A stretch of DNA of 64,000 bases from positions 6,107,501-6,171,500 of the forward strand of contig OX940870.1 in assembly GCA_954871525.1 (NCBI GenBank), read 5' to 3'. The notes beneath the pieces are model-generated. The model was not told the DNA's origin, ran no database searches, and was given only the letters and a program-made list of their open reading frames with translations. Below are positions 1-11,719 of the stretch, one piece after another. Origin of the DNA: Parietaria judaica (Eukaryota > Streptophyta > Magnoliopsida > Rosales > Urticaceae). The first letter of the stretch is position 1, and the number at the start of each line of letters is the position of its first letter. A program made the position numbers and the translations under genes.

Positions 1-123
1 ATTCAACTACAACCTCCATAACCATAAACCTTCTCGCAAACCCTCTTGCACGATTGACACATTCCTCAACTCGAACGACCCTCAGTGGCGGCGCTCGGTC
101 TTCACGCGCCGCCGCCGCAGGGA

Positions 124-1705
124 ATGGAAGACCACCATCTGTTCTTCGGCGTCCACGAAAGCCCCTCACTGGATGACATCTTCGCCGCCGACAAAAAATG
201 CACCGTCTTGACCGATGCGCCCCCGGCGGCGAATGACGACAATGCCGGTAAACAACTTGTGTTGTTAGGCGAAAACACTGGTGGTGGTAATGGTATCATG
301 GAGGACGAAACCGCCCTTTGGCTTTCGCTCAGTGAAGAAGTTACTGCCTTCCCGGAAAATGGGGGTGGTCGTCGGGCTGGGCCCGAGGCGGGTTCTTCTG
401 AATCTCGCGACAATCATCACCGAGAAATCGGTAACGATCACCGGAAGTTCTGTGCACAGGAGAACATGGAATTACCGGCAGATAACTGTAGCTTTTGCCA
501 AATACTTAGAGAAATTATTCACTTCAATTATGGTGAGTGCATATGAAATCTTAATTGCTAAATCTCGCACATATTTATAGAAATATAATAATTTGATTTC
601 TTTTTTTTTTCTTTCTCGAATGAAGAACACAACAGTTATACGAAACTTGAGATCCACGGAAGACTTGGCGTGATTCGCCACGCCGTTCTGGAGACGAACA
701 TCGCTAAGGTGGCGAAGAGCGATTCGGGGTATGATCGTGAATCTGAAATGCTAGAGTAAGCTTTTCACAAACTTACTGCTTATAACTTGTTCATTAAGTA
801 ATCATGGATTTTGTGATGAATAGGATTTGCCTTTGCCTTTCTCTTTTTGTCGAAAACTAGTTTCTCTAGTAAAAGTACAGAGGAAGTGAAGCAGTTCCTC
901 TCAAGCTACTGCTCGCAGAGAACCGAAGAAGGCTACGTCATGTTGAACGATCCGATGTCCGTCTTCTACGAGGCTCTCTCCGTCGGCCTCTCGCCTCAGG
1001 AAATTCTCCACAACCCCGACTTTTTTCCGGGAGGTAATTAATTCCTTCTTCGCTTCACGGGAAGTACTCATTGTTCAACTGAATTAATTTTCAATATCTG
1101 TTACAGGAGAATCAAACCACGAGAATAATGAAGAACATGAACGCAATCAGCGAGAGGAAGTCGAAGAAGTGAAAGAGACGACGACGACGAAGAGCACGAC
1201 TTCCTTATCAGCCCAGGTTAGACAAATCTTCGAGGTTAAAGGCATTTGAGTTTTGCATTGATTCATTAACATGGTTATGATTTGCGGCTGCGGTGTTTGT
1301 GGACTAGAATTACAGAGGAAGCGAACGGCGAGGTTGACGCTCGTTGATCTACGTGAGGTCTTTCATCTCGCGCTCGTCGAGGCCTCCAAGAAGATGGAGG
1401 TTTGCTCGACGGTTTTGAAGAAGATTTGTCGCAGAGACGGAATCAACAGATGGCCTCATAGAAAGGTTTTTACTCTTACTTTCCTCTTCTTTTCGCTTTC
1501 GATCTTTGTTCTTTCACCGTGACGGAGGCCTAATATGCTTCTTTTTTGGTGGAATTTGCAGCTGAATAGCGTGAAGAAGAAGATAGCGGAATTGGAGCCA
1601 GATTTGAGTTCGAGTGACGCAGAGACCAGAGACGAGGCTCGAGAGAAAATCGAAGCACTTCGGCGAGAAGCCAAGGATGCTTGCGGCGGAATTAGTGTTT
1701 TATAA
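124..1705 (+). CDS. RKD: RKD-type RWP-RK transcription factor, 6 exons, 371 aa
   Basis: The RKD subfamily of RWP-RK proteins are nuclear DNA-binding regulators, known in plants for roles in egg-cell identity, gametophyte and early embryo programmes. Proposed exons are 124-532, 626-755, 861-1033, 1107-1216, 1316-1465 and 1562-1705; all join in frame with GT-AG introns. The RWP-RK domain lies in exons 5-6 (about residues 275-340) and carries the signature RDGINRWPHRK at residues 314-324, followed by a lysine- and leucine-rich helix that is a probable coiled coil. Exon 2 encodes the conserved RKD block around EIHGRLGVIRHAVLE (about residue 145). An acidic, Ser/Thr-rich linker (exon 4) separates the two. 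The ATG at 124 is the first in-frame ATG after a stop at 19-21; a longer open frame upstream starts only with GTG. Which RKD paralogue this is cannot be decided here. Confidence 0.88.
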
Positions 1706-2556
1706 TTTTTTTTTTTAAATTGATAGTCCTGTTTTATTTTTATTTTTGTTCTAATTTTTCACTTGTACTTGAGATATACACGTCAGATTTAAATGTTCTA
1801 TGATGTCAGGTTTAGTGTTTGTAATTGAATTTATAGAAAGAGAATACAATAACAACAATTATACCAGAAATTTTCTGGTATTATTAGTTTAGAAGAGCGA
1901 TTTTTTCTTCTTCTACAAATAGCCACAAATTTACTCAAGTAGGCAAAATTAGCGGTCATGTACCCAACTACCATATATAAATGCTGAAGTACCCAATTCG
2001 CATAAAAGTATAGGAAATTTGTTTTTCGTTGCTCCCGTTAGTTTATAGTGACGTTTCATTTTATTCTCATTTAATATGCATCCTCATAATAAGCTTTAAA
2101 TAAGAGTCCGATTACACGTCGTTATAAAATGACGAGAGAGACGGAAAACACATGCCCTACACATTGACTCGACTTGAATAGATGAGTACTACGACTTCGA
2201 GTTTTACAAATGGAATTTGTGTACGTGACTGACTAATTTGGCCTATGTTACATATGCCGCTATTATCTCTATTTTTTCTCTAAATTCTCATAGTCTATTT
2301 TTTTCCCATGGTCTCAAAAATTTCAATCTCAACTAGTATTGTGAATTAATACATTGTACATTTTCATATAATAAAAAATAAAATGCGACAATAAATTTCT
2401 ATAGAATATATCGATCACTCTTTAAAAAATTGCTTAGTCTATCAGCATTGCCTTTCCTCGATGAGCTCGTGCATGATGGTAAAAACTAAACTTCCATTGC
2501 TTCCTCATCGATAAAACTTGGCACTTCACGCTTACTTGTATCTCACGGCAACAAAA
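1706..2556. other. AT-rich spacer after the RKD gene
   Basis: This stretch holds the presumed 3' UTR of the RKD gene and the promoter of the next gene. I see no credible coding frame, tRNA or element end. Short minus-strand frames at 2434-2910 are shadows of the downstream gene. Confidence 0.5.
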
Positions 2557-4078
2557 ATGGGCAGTATTCGGACGGTGGTATGCGTGAAGCAAGTGAGGCA
2601 GGAGGTGTCGGAGGAGTGGGACGAGGGCATGCCGCTGCCGGGAGACATCATCGACGGCGTGGCGGAGAGCGCCGATGAGAAGGCGTTTGTGGCGGTGAAG
2701 GACAAGGCGGAGCTGAGTTTGATGCTTGGCAAGATGAGCCAGCGACACGTGGAGAACGTGACGGTGAAAGTGCGGCGTGGCGAGAGCACACTTTGGCTGC
2801 GTGCGCGCATTGCTCAAGACAAGTGCTCGTTTTTCCACCGGTGCTTCACCATCAAGGCCGCCACTGACGGCAGGCACGTCATCGTCATGGGCGACCTGTC
2901 TTTGGAGCAATGTGACGTGCTCCGGGGTAGGAGTAAAAACGGTTTAAAACCCGTTTATATTTTTAGAGAGGAACTTAAATAGATTTTCGGCTTCAAAATC
3001 CGAGTTTCATAAGCCTACTAATCCTGGGTCTGTTTTTAGATCCACAAGCCCATAAACCGTTTATAGTTTCGGTTGCGATGAATCGGGTAATGTCTTTCCG
3101 GATTTTTTTGCCTATCTTTAGCTTTTTTGTTTGTTTGCTCTTCCATGCAGAGATGAGCAGGAGTGTGGTGAATTCCAAGTGTAGTGAGTTCACCAAGAGA
3201 GGGGTGAAGTATGATTGGAAGCTGAAAGTGGAGGGGTACTTGCCGGACCAGCGTTGCACGGTGGTCGGCTCCGTTCTCTTCGAGCCGATGCGTGGCGAGT
3301 GCTCCATTCAGCCCATCGCGTCGCGCTGCATGGATTGGTTCACGGCCGCAGTTTCCTCAGGAGTTCCTCTCGTATTCGTCAACATCCAGACAGAACAACT
3401 CGCCTCCAGCCCAGTAATGCCGTTTTCCTTTCTTGTCAGTGCCTTTTGTTGCTTGTACCCCGAGACTTACAAAATGGTGCGCTATCTCTTCTCCAGACAA
3501 ATAGCCCATTGGCTCAAGGAATCAGACTCTGGTTTCTGCCCGGGATCAGAGAAGTCTTTCTCGAACTGATACCAGAACAAGGCGAGGACCGGTTCGGCAT
3601 TGATTTAAAACGAACAGAAGAGGTAAAAGGAAGCGAAAATGAGCCGTTAGTAACAGATTGAAACTAATTAGCCGTTACTAACTTCTAACCGAAGTACACT
3701 TATGAATCATGACCACACTACTCTTAACTCAAAAACAAACCACAGGGCTTCATATGCGTGTGCTCAGTCACGAAGGGCTCGGCCTCCAACTGCGCGGGGC
3801 TACTCGGCTTGTACGAGGAAGCTCGCGCATGCGGGCAGCTGCTGGTGGTGTCGCGGGTGGAAGGGAAGAACGCGATGCCGTCGAGCGTGTGCGCAGCGGG
3901 GCTCATAAACTGCTGCGACCACAATGAGATCAGAGACACCCTCGTCTCCGCCATCAACCGAACACAAAGTGTCGGGCTCCATGTCATGGCGTGGCCCAAT
4001 CAAGCGCGGCCGTATCAGCACCCAGGGCTCACCGCGCTTAGGCCTCCGTCTGCAAATTTCAACCAAGAGACTCTGTGA
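2557..4078 (+). CDS. Uncharacterised plant protein, 4 exons, 363 aa
   Basis: I do not recognise this family. Proposed exons are 2557-2926, 3151-3413, 3497-3622 and 3746-4078. They join in frame with GT-AG introns and give 363 residues, strong support for a real gene. The protein begins [20 protein letters not shown] and ends in a Pro/Asn-rich tail. There is no signal peptide and no hydrophobic stretch long enough for a membrane helix. Cysteines are frequent in the C-terminal third (a CVCS cluster, then [15 protein letters not shown]). Charged segments alternate with short beta-like segments, so a soluble globular protein is likely. Exon 3 (126 nt, 42 codons) is a multiple of three, so skipping it would keep the frame. 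The start is the first ATG of the exon; the frame runs open upstream to a non-ATG codon. Function unknown. Confidence 0.7.
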
Positions 4079-4517
4079 AGTTACTCATTTGTTCAAACGC
4101 GCACGTGAATGTATTGCTTGTGAGTTGTTTCACATGAGTTATGGCTTATGGCTGTATATAACGTAATTTATGTATAGATTAGGGTATATTTAATATTTAT
4201 ACATATACAATGACAATTTCTGGGTCAATATTTAGTTTATACTAGCGACAGCGGTGAAGTTTTTTTTATTTATTATTATTTTACCGTATCGGTTTTTTAG
4301 AAACAGTTTTGTTTTCTAGAAAATCCGGCTGTGGATGTATTGATATTAATATAATAAGTTATATATTAAAGCAATTGATCGGTCTCTAATAGATCAATAT
4401 TTTATTGTAGGGATGAATACTTTTTACCGGTTAATCAGTACCATTTTTCTATTTATTTTTTCTTTCTTCTAGAAAACCCGGTAGCCAGTATTTTGATACT
4501 AATACGACAACTTTAAA

Positions 4518-4781
4518 GGGCTATTGGCGGCAAAACCCCCTGATATTGTTTAAAACTTGCACAAACCCCCTTAACGTTAAATATTCACGGCAAAATTCCC
4601 TAACGTGGTACCCTAAAATGTGGTACCCTCAAAGATCGTTGCGTGGCATGCCAACATGGCACTTAATGTCAGTTTCCATTACAATGCAAGAAACGAGTAA
4701 CATTAAGGGTTTTGCCGCCAAATTTGACGTTAGGAGATTTACGCAAGTTTTAAGGATTTTTCCCGCCAATATCTATAAGTT
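4518..4781. mobile_element. Palindromic MITE with GGCGGCAAAA-type ends
   Basis: The left end reads gggctattggcggcaaaa and the right end is its imperfect reverse complement, ending tttttcccgccaatatc. The inner arms also pair (aaaacttgca near the left end against gcaagtttt near the right). There is no coding capacity. A clean target duplication is not visible, so the exact ends are approximate. The end sequence resembles the Mutator-like elements elsewhere in this window. Confidence 0.55.
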
Positions 4782-4791
4782 TAAATTTTAA

Positions 4792-5740
4792 GGGTAATTA
4801 GCGGCATAAGTGGCCAATGTTTTCGACGGCAAAAGTCCCCAATGTGCACTAATCAATCTAATCACGAAATTCTATCCAACTAATTGGATGATTGTTAGTC
4901 AAATGATGATGTGGCAGTGTTGACTGACACGCGGACATCTACGTTGCACGCCATGTCGTCTTTTTTATAAATAAAAAATTGCTACGTCTTTTTTATTTTA
5001 TTTTATTTTTAATTTTTTTACGGGGACTACATATTTTCTCGCCCTCTCCCACGTTGCCACGTGTACACTCTCTCTATCTCTCTCTTTCTTTCTCTCTTTC
5101 CTAAGCTGTCCCACGTGTCATCCAAATAAGTAATCAAAATATTTTGTATTTGTATTTTGAAACCATGACCAAACCCAGATAAACAAAGCACTAAATTACT
5201 ACATCAAAGGTATTTGTTGTCAAAATATAATGTATATAACAATTCAAATAACAAACATATCCATTAATATGTGAGATATCTTTTCGATTATTATCCGTCA
5301 TTTTTTTGGGTAGTGGTTGAAAATACTACTAAAGTTGTAAATAGTATCCTACTTATAAGTTTATTTTCGGTTAGTTGTTGAAAACACTACTAAAATTGTA
5401 AATATTATCCTACTTAAGAGTTTTAAATACTTACATCTTATGATAATTTAATAAAGTAAAATAAATATGAAATAAATTTATGTATTTATTAACAATATCA
5501 CGACTAATTAAATAATGATGTGGAAATAAATTAAAAATTAAAAATGACGTGGCATGCCATGTGGTTGTCCGTGTGGCGGTCAACACTGCCACATCATTAG
5601 TTGACTAAAATCCATCCAATTAGTTGGATGAAATTTTGTGATTAGAGTGATTAGTGCACATTGGAGACTTTTGCCGTCGTTTTTAGGCATTGGCATCATG
5701 CCTAAGGAAATTCGAAAACCTTGGCCACTTATGCCGCTAA
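4792..5740. mobile_element. Non-autonomous Mutator-like element, about 190-bp inverted arms
   Basis: The left arm starts at gggtaattagcggcataag (4792) and the right arm ends with cttatgccgctaa (5740). The arms pair over roughly 190 bp, sharing for example caatgtgcactaatca, ccaactaattggatg and atgatgtggcagtgttga in opposite orientation. The right arm carries an extra short palindrome around 5680-5708. The interior holds a diverged direct repeat of about 50 bp (5310-5360 and 5371-5421). The outer GGG-side end is missing on the right and no 9-bp duplication is clear. The element stops 19 bp before the first ATG of the PPR locus and may now supply its leader or promoter. Confidence 0.65.
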
Positions 5741-5759
5741 AAGCAAGATATGTAGTAAT

Positions 5760-7274
5760 ATGCTCTGCTTGAAAGTCAACCACATCTCGTCGTCAATGGC
5801 TGGTCTGTCACGCAATACAGGCGTGGTCAACTCTCTCCGGTCTCTTCCCGATCAAGCCATAGTAGTTGCCTCCATAACCTCTCTTCTCCACACCTTGAAC
5901 CCGAGCTCAGCCCCTCTGAATCAGTTCTCTCGCCACCTTACCCCGAGCTTGGTCATAAGCGTACTCAAGAACCAGACCGACCCTCACCATGGCCTCTTCT
6001 TCTTCACCTGGGCAGCGAACCCAAACCCTAACCCTAACGGCTACTCCCACACCCACCACTGCTTCGCCGCCATCGGCCACCTTCTCCTCAAACACTCTCT
6101 CTTCTCCACCGCGTCGTCGCTTCTCCTGCAGGCAAACAAGCTCCGGGACTTCATGGTCGCCAAGATCGTCAGGGCCCACGGCGAGCTCAGAGAAGCCATC
6201 GATAGGTTTCACAGAGCGAAGTCGATCGAGAAAGGTCGGTGATTGTTCTCGTACAACCCCCTCTTGGGCGTGTTGGTGAGAGCCAATAGGGTCAGGCTAG
6301 CGAAGGTTTTTTACGATTAGGTTGTCAAGGAGGGTTTGGTTGAGCCTGACGTTTACACTTACACTTCTGTAAACAGGGCATGGTTGAGAATGCACACAAA
6401 GTTTTCGATGAAATGCTCTGCGACCCGAATTCGGTCACTTGTAATACTATGATCAGTGGGTTCTGCGGGAAGGGCGATATGGAGGGTGCGGTTTATGGTG
6501 GGTAGTAAGATTTGTTTGCCAAATACGATAACGTATACGACTTTGATCGATGGGTTTTGCAAGAAGGGCGATATGGATGGTGCGATGAAGTGTTTTAACG
6601 AAATGGAGGTACGGGGTTGCGAACCGAACGTGGTGACATACAATGCGCTGATTCACGGGCTGAGTTTGGCCGGAGAGATCGAGGAGGCGAGGAGGATGGT
6701 CACGAAGATGAGGCTGAATGGCTTGAAGGACGATGTGGTGACTCACACGTCTATTCTGAAAGGGCTGTGCGTTGTGGGGAAGCCCGACGAAGCTGCTAGA
6801 TATCTTTCGGAGATGGTTGCTCTTGGAATCAATCCTGATGCGAAAGCATATGGCGTAATCGTGAACGGCTTTTGCAAAATGAAGAAACCGGGAGGGGCGA
6901 TTTCTCTTTTAAAGGAGATGAAGGGGAGAAAGCTAAATCCGGGTGTTCCGAATGTCAATGTCGTGCTCAAATGCCTCTGTGAAAATGGGAATTCAGACGG
7001 AGCTGTTCTTCTGTTGAAGCATATGCGGGAAATGGGGTGTTCTCCAAATTTCTCGTCATATAACGAGGTAATACGTAGTCTTTGTCGGACGAGAGATCGA
7101 AGACAAGAGATCGAAGAGCTTGTTCGTTCCATGATTCGGGACAGTCACGAGCTCGATTGCACGTTGTTTAGTTTAGAAAGCTTTTCGGGTTTGATCAACG
7201 AGCTATCTGCTTCGGGGAGGATCGAAGAAGGAGAGACCATTCTCCAGGAAATGTCGAAGAAAAGTGTTGGATGA
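5760..7274 (+). pseudogene. P-type pentatricopeptide repeat gene, decayed
   Basis: PPR proteins bind organellar RNA in sequence-specific fashion. The N-terminal half (5760-6239) reads as a typical PPR leader, with FFFTWAANPN and HCFAAIGHLLL-like segments. The C-terminal part (about 6495-7274) encodes at least six 35-residue repeats with canonical phrases such as TYTTLIDGFCKKGDMDGA and VTYNALIHGL. Between them the frame is broken: TGA at 6240, TAG at 6318, a frameshift near 6376 and another near 6495 that restores the original frame. Reading across the lesions recovers recognisable repeats (for example VFDEMLCDPNSVTCNTM), so these are true disruptions or base-call errors, not introns. Candidate starts are ATG 5760 or 5796. 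Decay is light, which suggests recent loss or a copy with an intact relative elsewhere. Confidence 0.78.
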
Positions 7275-7955
7275 GTATTATGCAATCATGAGATGATCAC
7301 TTGAACAAAATAAAAACGACAATCAAAATACATTATTTATGTCATATATTTCATCAAATAACAATGGCATCTATTGGGTTGACCAAATATAGCAGCCAAT
7401 CATATGGCAGGAGATTCAAAAAGAAAAAGAAAAAAGTGTAGGACTTCATCTTCACCACAATAATTATAATTATTTTCCACATTAATTTGACTTATAAAAA
7501 AAGTATTAGTAGTAGTGAAGTGACAGTGGGTCCCGTCCTAGAAAGTTGAACATTTAAATACTCATAGTCAGTGGGCCCCAGTTGTTAGTGGGCCAAGCCG
7601 AAACGCACCGTTTCGAAGAGTTCAACGGTACAAGGACGAAGGAAAGGAAGGGCTTTTCTAGAGTAGAGTAGTAGGCTAAAATGAATCCTAAATTACACGT
7701 ATATATATATATATATATAATAATAAAAGCCCAAGAAAATCTAATCGCCTTGGCGGACTCTACCACACTCTATAAAATCCAGTTAATTAATCTACTTCGT
7801 TCCGATTCAAATCCGCACTATTTTCTCTCTCTCACACAGAGGTCAAAATATTTTCCAATCTTTCCCTCCTTTTATACTCTCTCTCTCTCCTCGCCTCTCT
7901 GGTTCTTGATCTTCTCTCTCATTGGCTTCAGCGAGCGAGCGAGAGAGAGAGAGGC
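7275..7955. other. Spacer and Alfin-like gene promoter
   Basis: It contains an AT microsatellite at about 7700-7719, two TGGGCC site-II type motifs near 7571-7596 and CT-rich leader tracts before the ATG at 7956. These are common in plant housekeeping promoters. No gene is visible here. Confidence 0.4.
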
Positions 7956-9793
7956 ATGGACGGTGGTGGAGCGTACAACCCTCGTACGGTCGAGGAGGTT
8001 TTTAGGGATTTCAAGGGCCGCAGAGCGGGCATGATTAAAGCTCTCACTACCGGTTCGTGCTCGTTGTTTCTCCCTCAATTTTCTCTTTTCTGGATTTAAT
8101 CGTAGATTCTCTTCGTACTGATTGCATTTCTGTAAATTGTTTACTTGTTTTGCAGATGTCGAAGAGTTCTACCAGCAGTGCGATCCTGGTCTGGGTTTTA
8201 TCTTCTTCTTTTTTTCAATTTTTATTTACAGAGTGTTTTGAATTTCGGCTTTTTTAGCTTCGAACTGTGCTTTTCATTGTGTTTTGTGGAATTCGTGAGG
8301 TAAAATAGTGACGTAGGGTTGTGGGTATGATTATTTAGCGTAATATAATGTATAAATAACTGTTTGACTCTGTATAATCTGGTAATCATCATTTTTTGAA
8401 GCTAGACTGTGCCATTTCTACTTTTCGTTCTTTGTTTTAAAGGATGCGGTTTTTACTTCTTTCTGGTTATCGGTTTGATGTTTTCGGTTTTCGCGAACCT
8501 CTATTTTTTTTTAAATATACTTTGTGTATTTATACGATTTGATTGTTCAATTGCATGTCGAAACTGTAATTTGACGTTTTTCTCTTCTTGGGATCGTCTT
8601 AATTTGTTGCTAGATTACACCATTGTCTACAATTTCTGGACATGGATGCTCATAGATGGTTGTTTTGAGATATGAAATTTGAATCTTGGCCAATTCCATA
8701 TTGCTTATTGGTTATTAATTGCGTTTATTTTAATTTTCTTATAATTTTTTTCGTGGATGATTGGAATGTGCAACTGTACTGGTATACAGAGGAATTCTTG
8801 CTGCTTTTGTAACACTTTGTAACCCGTTTGAAAATGTTGCTGACCATGTAAGATTCCTTAGAAATGTCAGAATGTGATGTCTGATTTATCATTTGTTTTG
8901 ATCCCTTTATCATCATTTGTGTACTGATATATGATTATGCTTTAACTTCTTTTATTTATGGCAGAAAAGGAGAATCTGTGTCTTTATGGATTCCCTAGTG
9001 AACAGTGGGAAGTGAATTTACCCGCTGAAGAGGTTCCTCCCGAACTTCCGGAGCCAGCTCTTGGGATCAACTTCGCCCGAGACGGAATGCAAGAAAAAGA
9101 CTGGCTATCTTTAGTTGCTGTCCACAGTGATGCTTGGTTACTTGCTGTTGCTTTCTACTTTGGTGCTAGATTTGGATTCGATAAGGCTGATAGGCACGGT
9201 TTTTTTTCCAACACGGAAGCCTGAATTTGACATTTACTTGATGCTTTCATTTTCAAAATAATTTAATGCCGTGAAAGCTTTGCAGGAAACGTCTGTTTAA
9301 TTTGATAAATGATCTTCCAACAATATTCGAGGTTGTGACCGGGACAGCAAAGAAACAAGTCAAGGAGAAACCATCGAACTCAAATCACGGAAGTAACAAA
9401 TCCAAATCAAACTCTAAGGTATGCTCTACTATATGCTTGGTTCTGCTATACATGAGTTTGGCAGGACATGAATGAACGATGAGGGTGTTTTTGTAATTCT
9501 AAATGCAGAGAAGTTCTGAATCTCAGACGAAGTTTCCGAAGATGGTGCAGCCATCGAAGGAGGACGATGAAGAGGTGGAGGTGGAGGGTCTAGATGAGGA
9601 AGAAGAGGACGAACACGGCGAAACACTCTGCGGTGCTTGTGGAGAAAACTACGCCTCGGATGAGTTTTGGATCTGCTGTGACATCTGCGAGAAGTGGTTC
9701 CACGGCAAGTGTGTGAAGATCACTCCGGCGAGAGCCGAGCACATCAAGCAGTACAAATGCCCGTCTTGCAGCAACAAAAGAGTCCGGCCGTGA
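7956..9793 (+). CDS. AL4: Alfin-like PHD-finger protein, 5 exons, 258 aa
   Basis: Alfin-like proteins are nuclear histone readers that bind H3K4me2/3 through a C-terminal PHD finger and act with Polycomb or other chromatin factors in stress and seed responses. Proposed exons are 7956-8052, 8156-8188, 8965-9193, 9286-9418 and 9509-9793, giving 258 aa, the usual family length. The N-terminal Alfin domain (about residues 10-135) reads [21 protein letters not shown] then [21 protein letters not shown]. An acidic run (EEEEDE) precedes the PHD finger at about residues 203-254, where the Cys4-His-Cys3 pattern is complete (CGAC, CCDIC, WFHGKC, CPSC). The third intron only keeps frame if it begins with GC at 9194, a GC-AG intron. 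The paralogue number AL4 rests on gene order shared with Arabidopsis, not on a phylogeny. Confidence 0.92.
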
Positions 9794-10745
9794 TATTTGC
9801 CGGTAAATGAGGTCAGATTTGTCTTGTAACTCCTCCGCGTGGTTGACATTGACTGCTAATTGTCGTGTAGGTCATATTTGATTTTGCGGTTTTTTATGTG
9901 TCTGTAAGTTTAGGGATTTTATAATGTCGGGAACTTCGTCTTCTAGGGTTTAAATCTTGCATGTTTAGTGGCTTATATTTATGGTAGGCTATTTGTGATG
10001 ATCAGGTTGGAAATCTGTTTTCATTTCTGTGCTGTGCCTGCAGTTTATGGGATTCGGAAGTGTTATCCATGTTCTTGTATTTTACTCTCTTGGTTGGATA
10101 ACAATGCCCTTTCTCTAAATTCTGCCACTTTTTTTTGGTTTTCTTGTTTTTTTTTTTTTTTTATAAATAATTTTTATGAAAAATAAATTAATTAATATGG
10201 ATTAACACAGTTTAGATTAAATAACTATTTCTTAAAAAAAAAAAATAAGAAGAAGAAGAATTCCGTCCATTCTAGGAGCTTTTAACTAGAGCTTGATATT
10301 CAAAAGGACATAGGCAAAGCCGCAAAAGAGAGTACTGAGTGTAAATAATGTCAACTTTCTTTGACCAACAACTTGTTGAGAATTAAGAAGACTCGCTGTA
10401 ATAATTCCCCCAAATGTATATATTTGGATAAGGTGGGTCCCATCTGGACAAGTGGAAATGAATGCAACAAATTTGGATGCAACTAAACCAAACCATAGGT
10501 TAATTAAGGATTTGATTAGGGAGTTGGTGAATAATGATAATAATAATAATTATTATTCTATATATCCTGGATCCAAATCCAATCCAACGGTTGAGCATCA
10601 ACGTTGATGGATTAAAATCGCTGAGTGAGCGTACCTTTTTTGGATTAAGAAAGGTGTGAAGCGTGAGGTTCGCCGACTTAGCCCGGTGCTTCTGCGATGT
10701 AGATACTGAGCAAGTTGAGCCATTACAAACACACTATATATATTA
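9794..10745. other. 3' flank of the Alfin-like gene, AT-rich spacer
   Basis: It contains the 3' UTR and long T and A runs (10131-10160, 10236-10250). No coding frame, RNA gene or element end is recognisable. Confidence 0.4.
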
Positions 10746-10843
10746 GGGTTAAGTGCGGCAAAAATACTCAATCTTTGGCCGCATTATATATATTATGTGG
10801 TACCTATCAGAGAATATATAGGTATGTTTGCCGCAATTAACCC
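10746..10843. mobile_element. 98-bp Mutator-type MITE with perfect 9-bp target duplication
   Basis: The element begins gggttaagtgcggcaaa and ends tttgccgcaattaaccc, an imperfect terminal inverted repeat. It is flanked by TATATATTA on both sides (10737-10745 and 10844-10852). A 9-bp duplication with GGG/CCC termini is the hallmark of Mutator-like elements. It is far too short to code. Confidence 0.8.
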
Positions 10844-10852
10844 TATATATTA

Positions 10853-11719
10853 GGTAACGTCTATTATATATATGATGGTCCGGAGTGGAGAGCAAGTAGT
10901 TGGACACGGTTTTCTTTCAGCCTGCTGTTTCTCTAAATGGGTGAATGGTCCATACATACATACAATACAACTTCAATTCTCCTTTGGATTTTTGTGACCC
11001 AACCCAACTCGTAATTTGATTGTTTCCACCAAATTGACCACACTATCTTCTAAATTGGAAGAGGAAAACGACTCCACGGTAAAATACTTGATAAGTTTGT
11101 TTCGTTTTGGCAAAGTCCCTTTCTCTTCAATTGTGTAGATTGGAGAAATATTAGTTTGGTCGCCTCTTCAACACTTTCGAGGGGTAGAGCCAAATCTCCT
11201 TTCTCTCTTTGCCTTTTGTTTTGTTTTGTTTTGTTTTGTTTGGGACTCTACTTTTTTTTCCTAACAATCCAGTACCAAAAGGGCAACGACACCCTAAACA
11301 CCTCTTTTCTCAAATAAATAAGCGATATTCCAGGCAAAAGTAGTCATAAAATTAGTATTTTGAAGCAGTGTTATGTAGTCCCGTTGTACCTCTGTAACAA
11401 GTTATAAATCCTTAGTTTTATAATTTATGTGGTTCAAAAGTTAACTATTTATCCATGATAAATAAAACAACGGGATTATAACACCACAAAACACGAGCTA
11501 TATATGTACATCTAATGAGGAAGGCGTAAGTGGTTTCTTTTCCAGGGACACCACCACATATGTACTTCGCACATCGGAGACATTATTGAGTAACAAAAAC
11601 AACTGTACAACTATACATTATATGATCAATTTCATTTCCAGCCTGAACTGAAACCTCTAATTCTACACGAAGAAATTAAAAAAACTAGAAACCATTCCCA
11701 TCCCCATCTAAGAAATAAG
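10853..11719. other. Spacer before the carrier gene 3' end
   Basis: AT-rich DNA with a (TTTTG)n run near 11216-11240. The last part is the probable 3' UTR of the minus-strand carrier. No further feature is seen. Confidence 0.4.

Noticed and set aside
6018..6040. Telomere-like accctaaccctaacgg tract
   Set aside because: It lies in the PPR coding frame and encodes an Asn-Pro repeat; only about two units are present.
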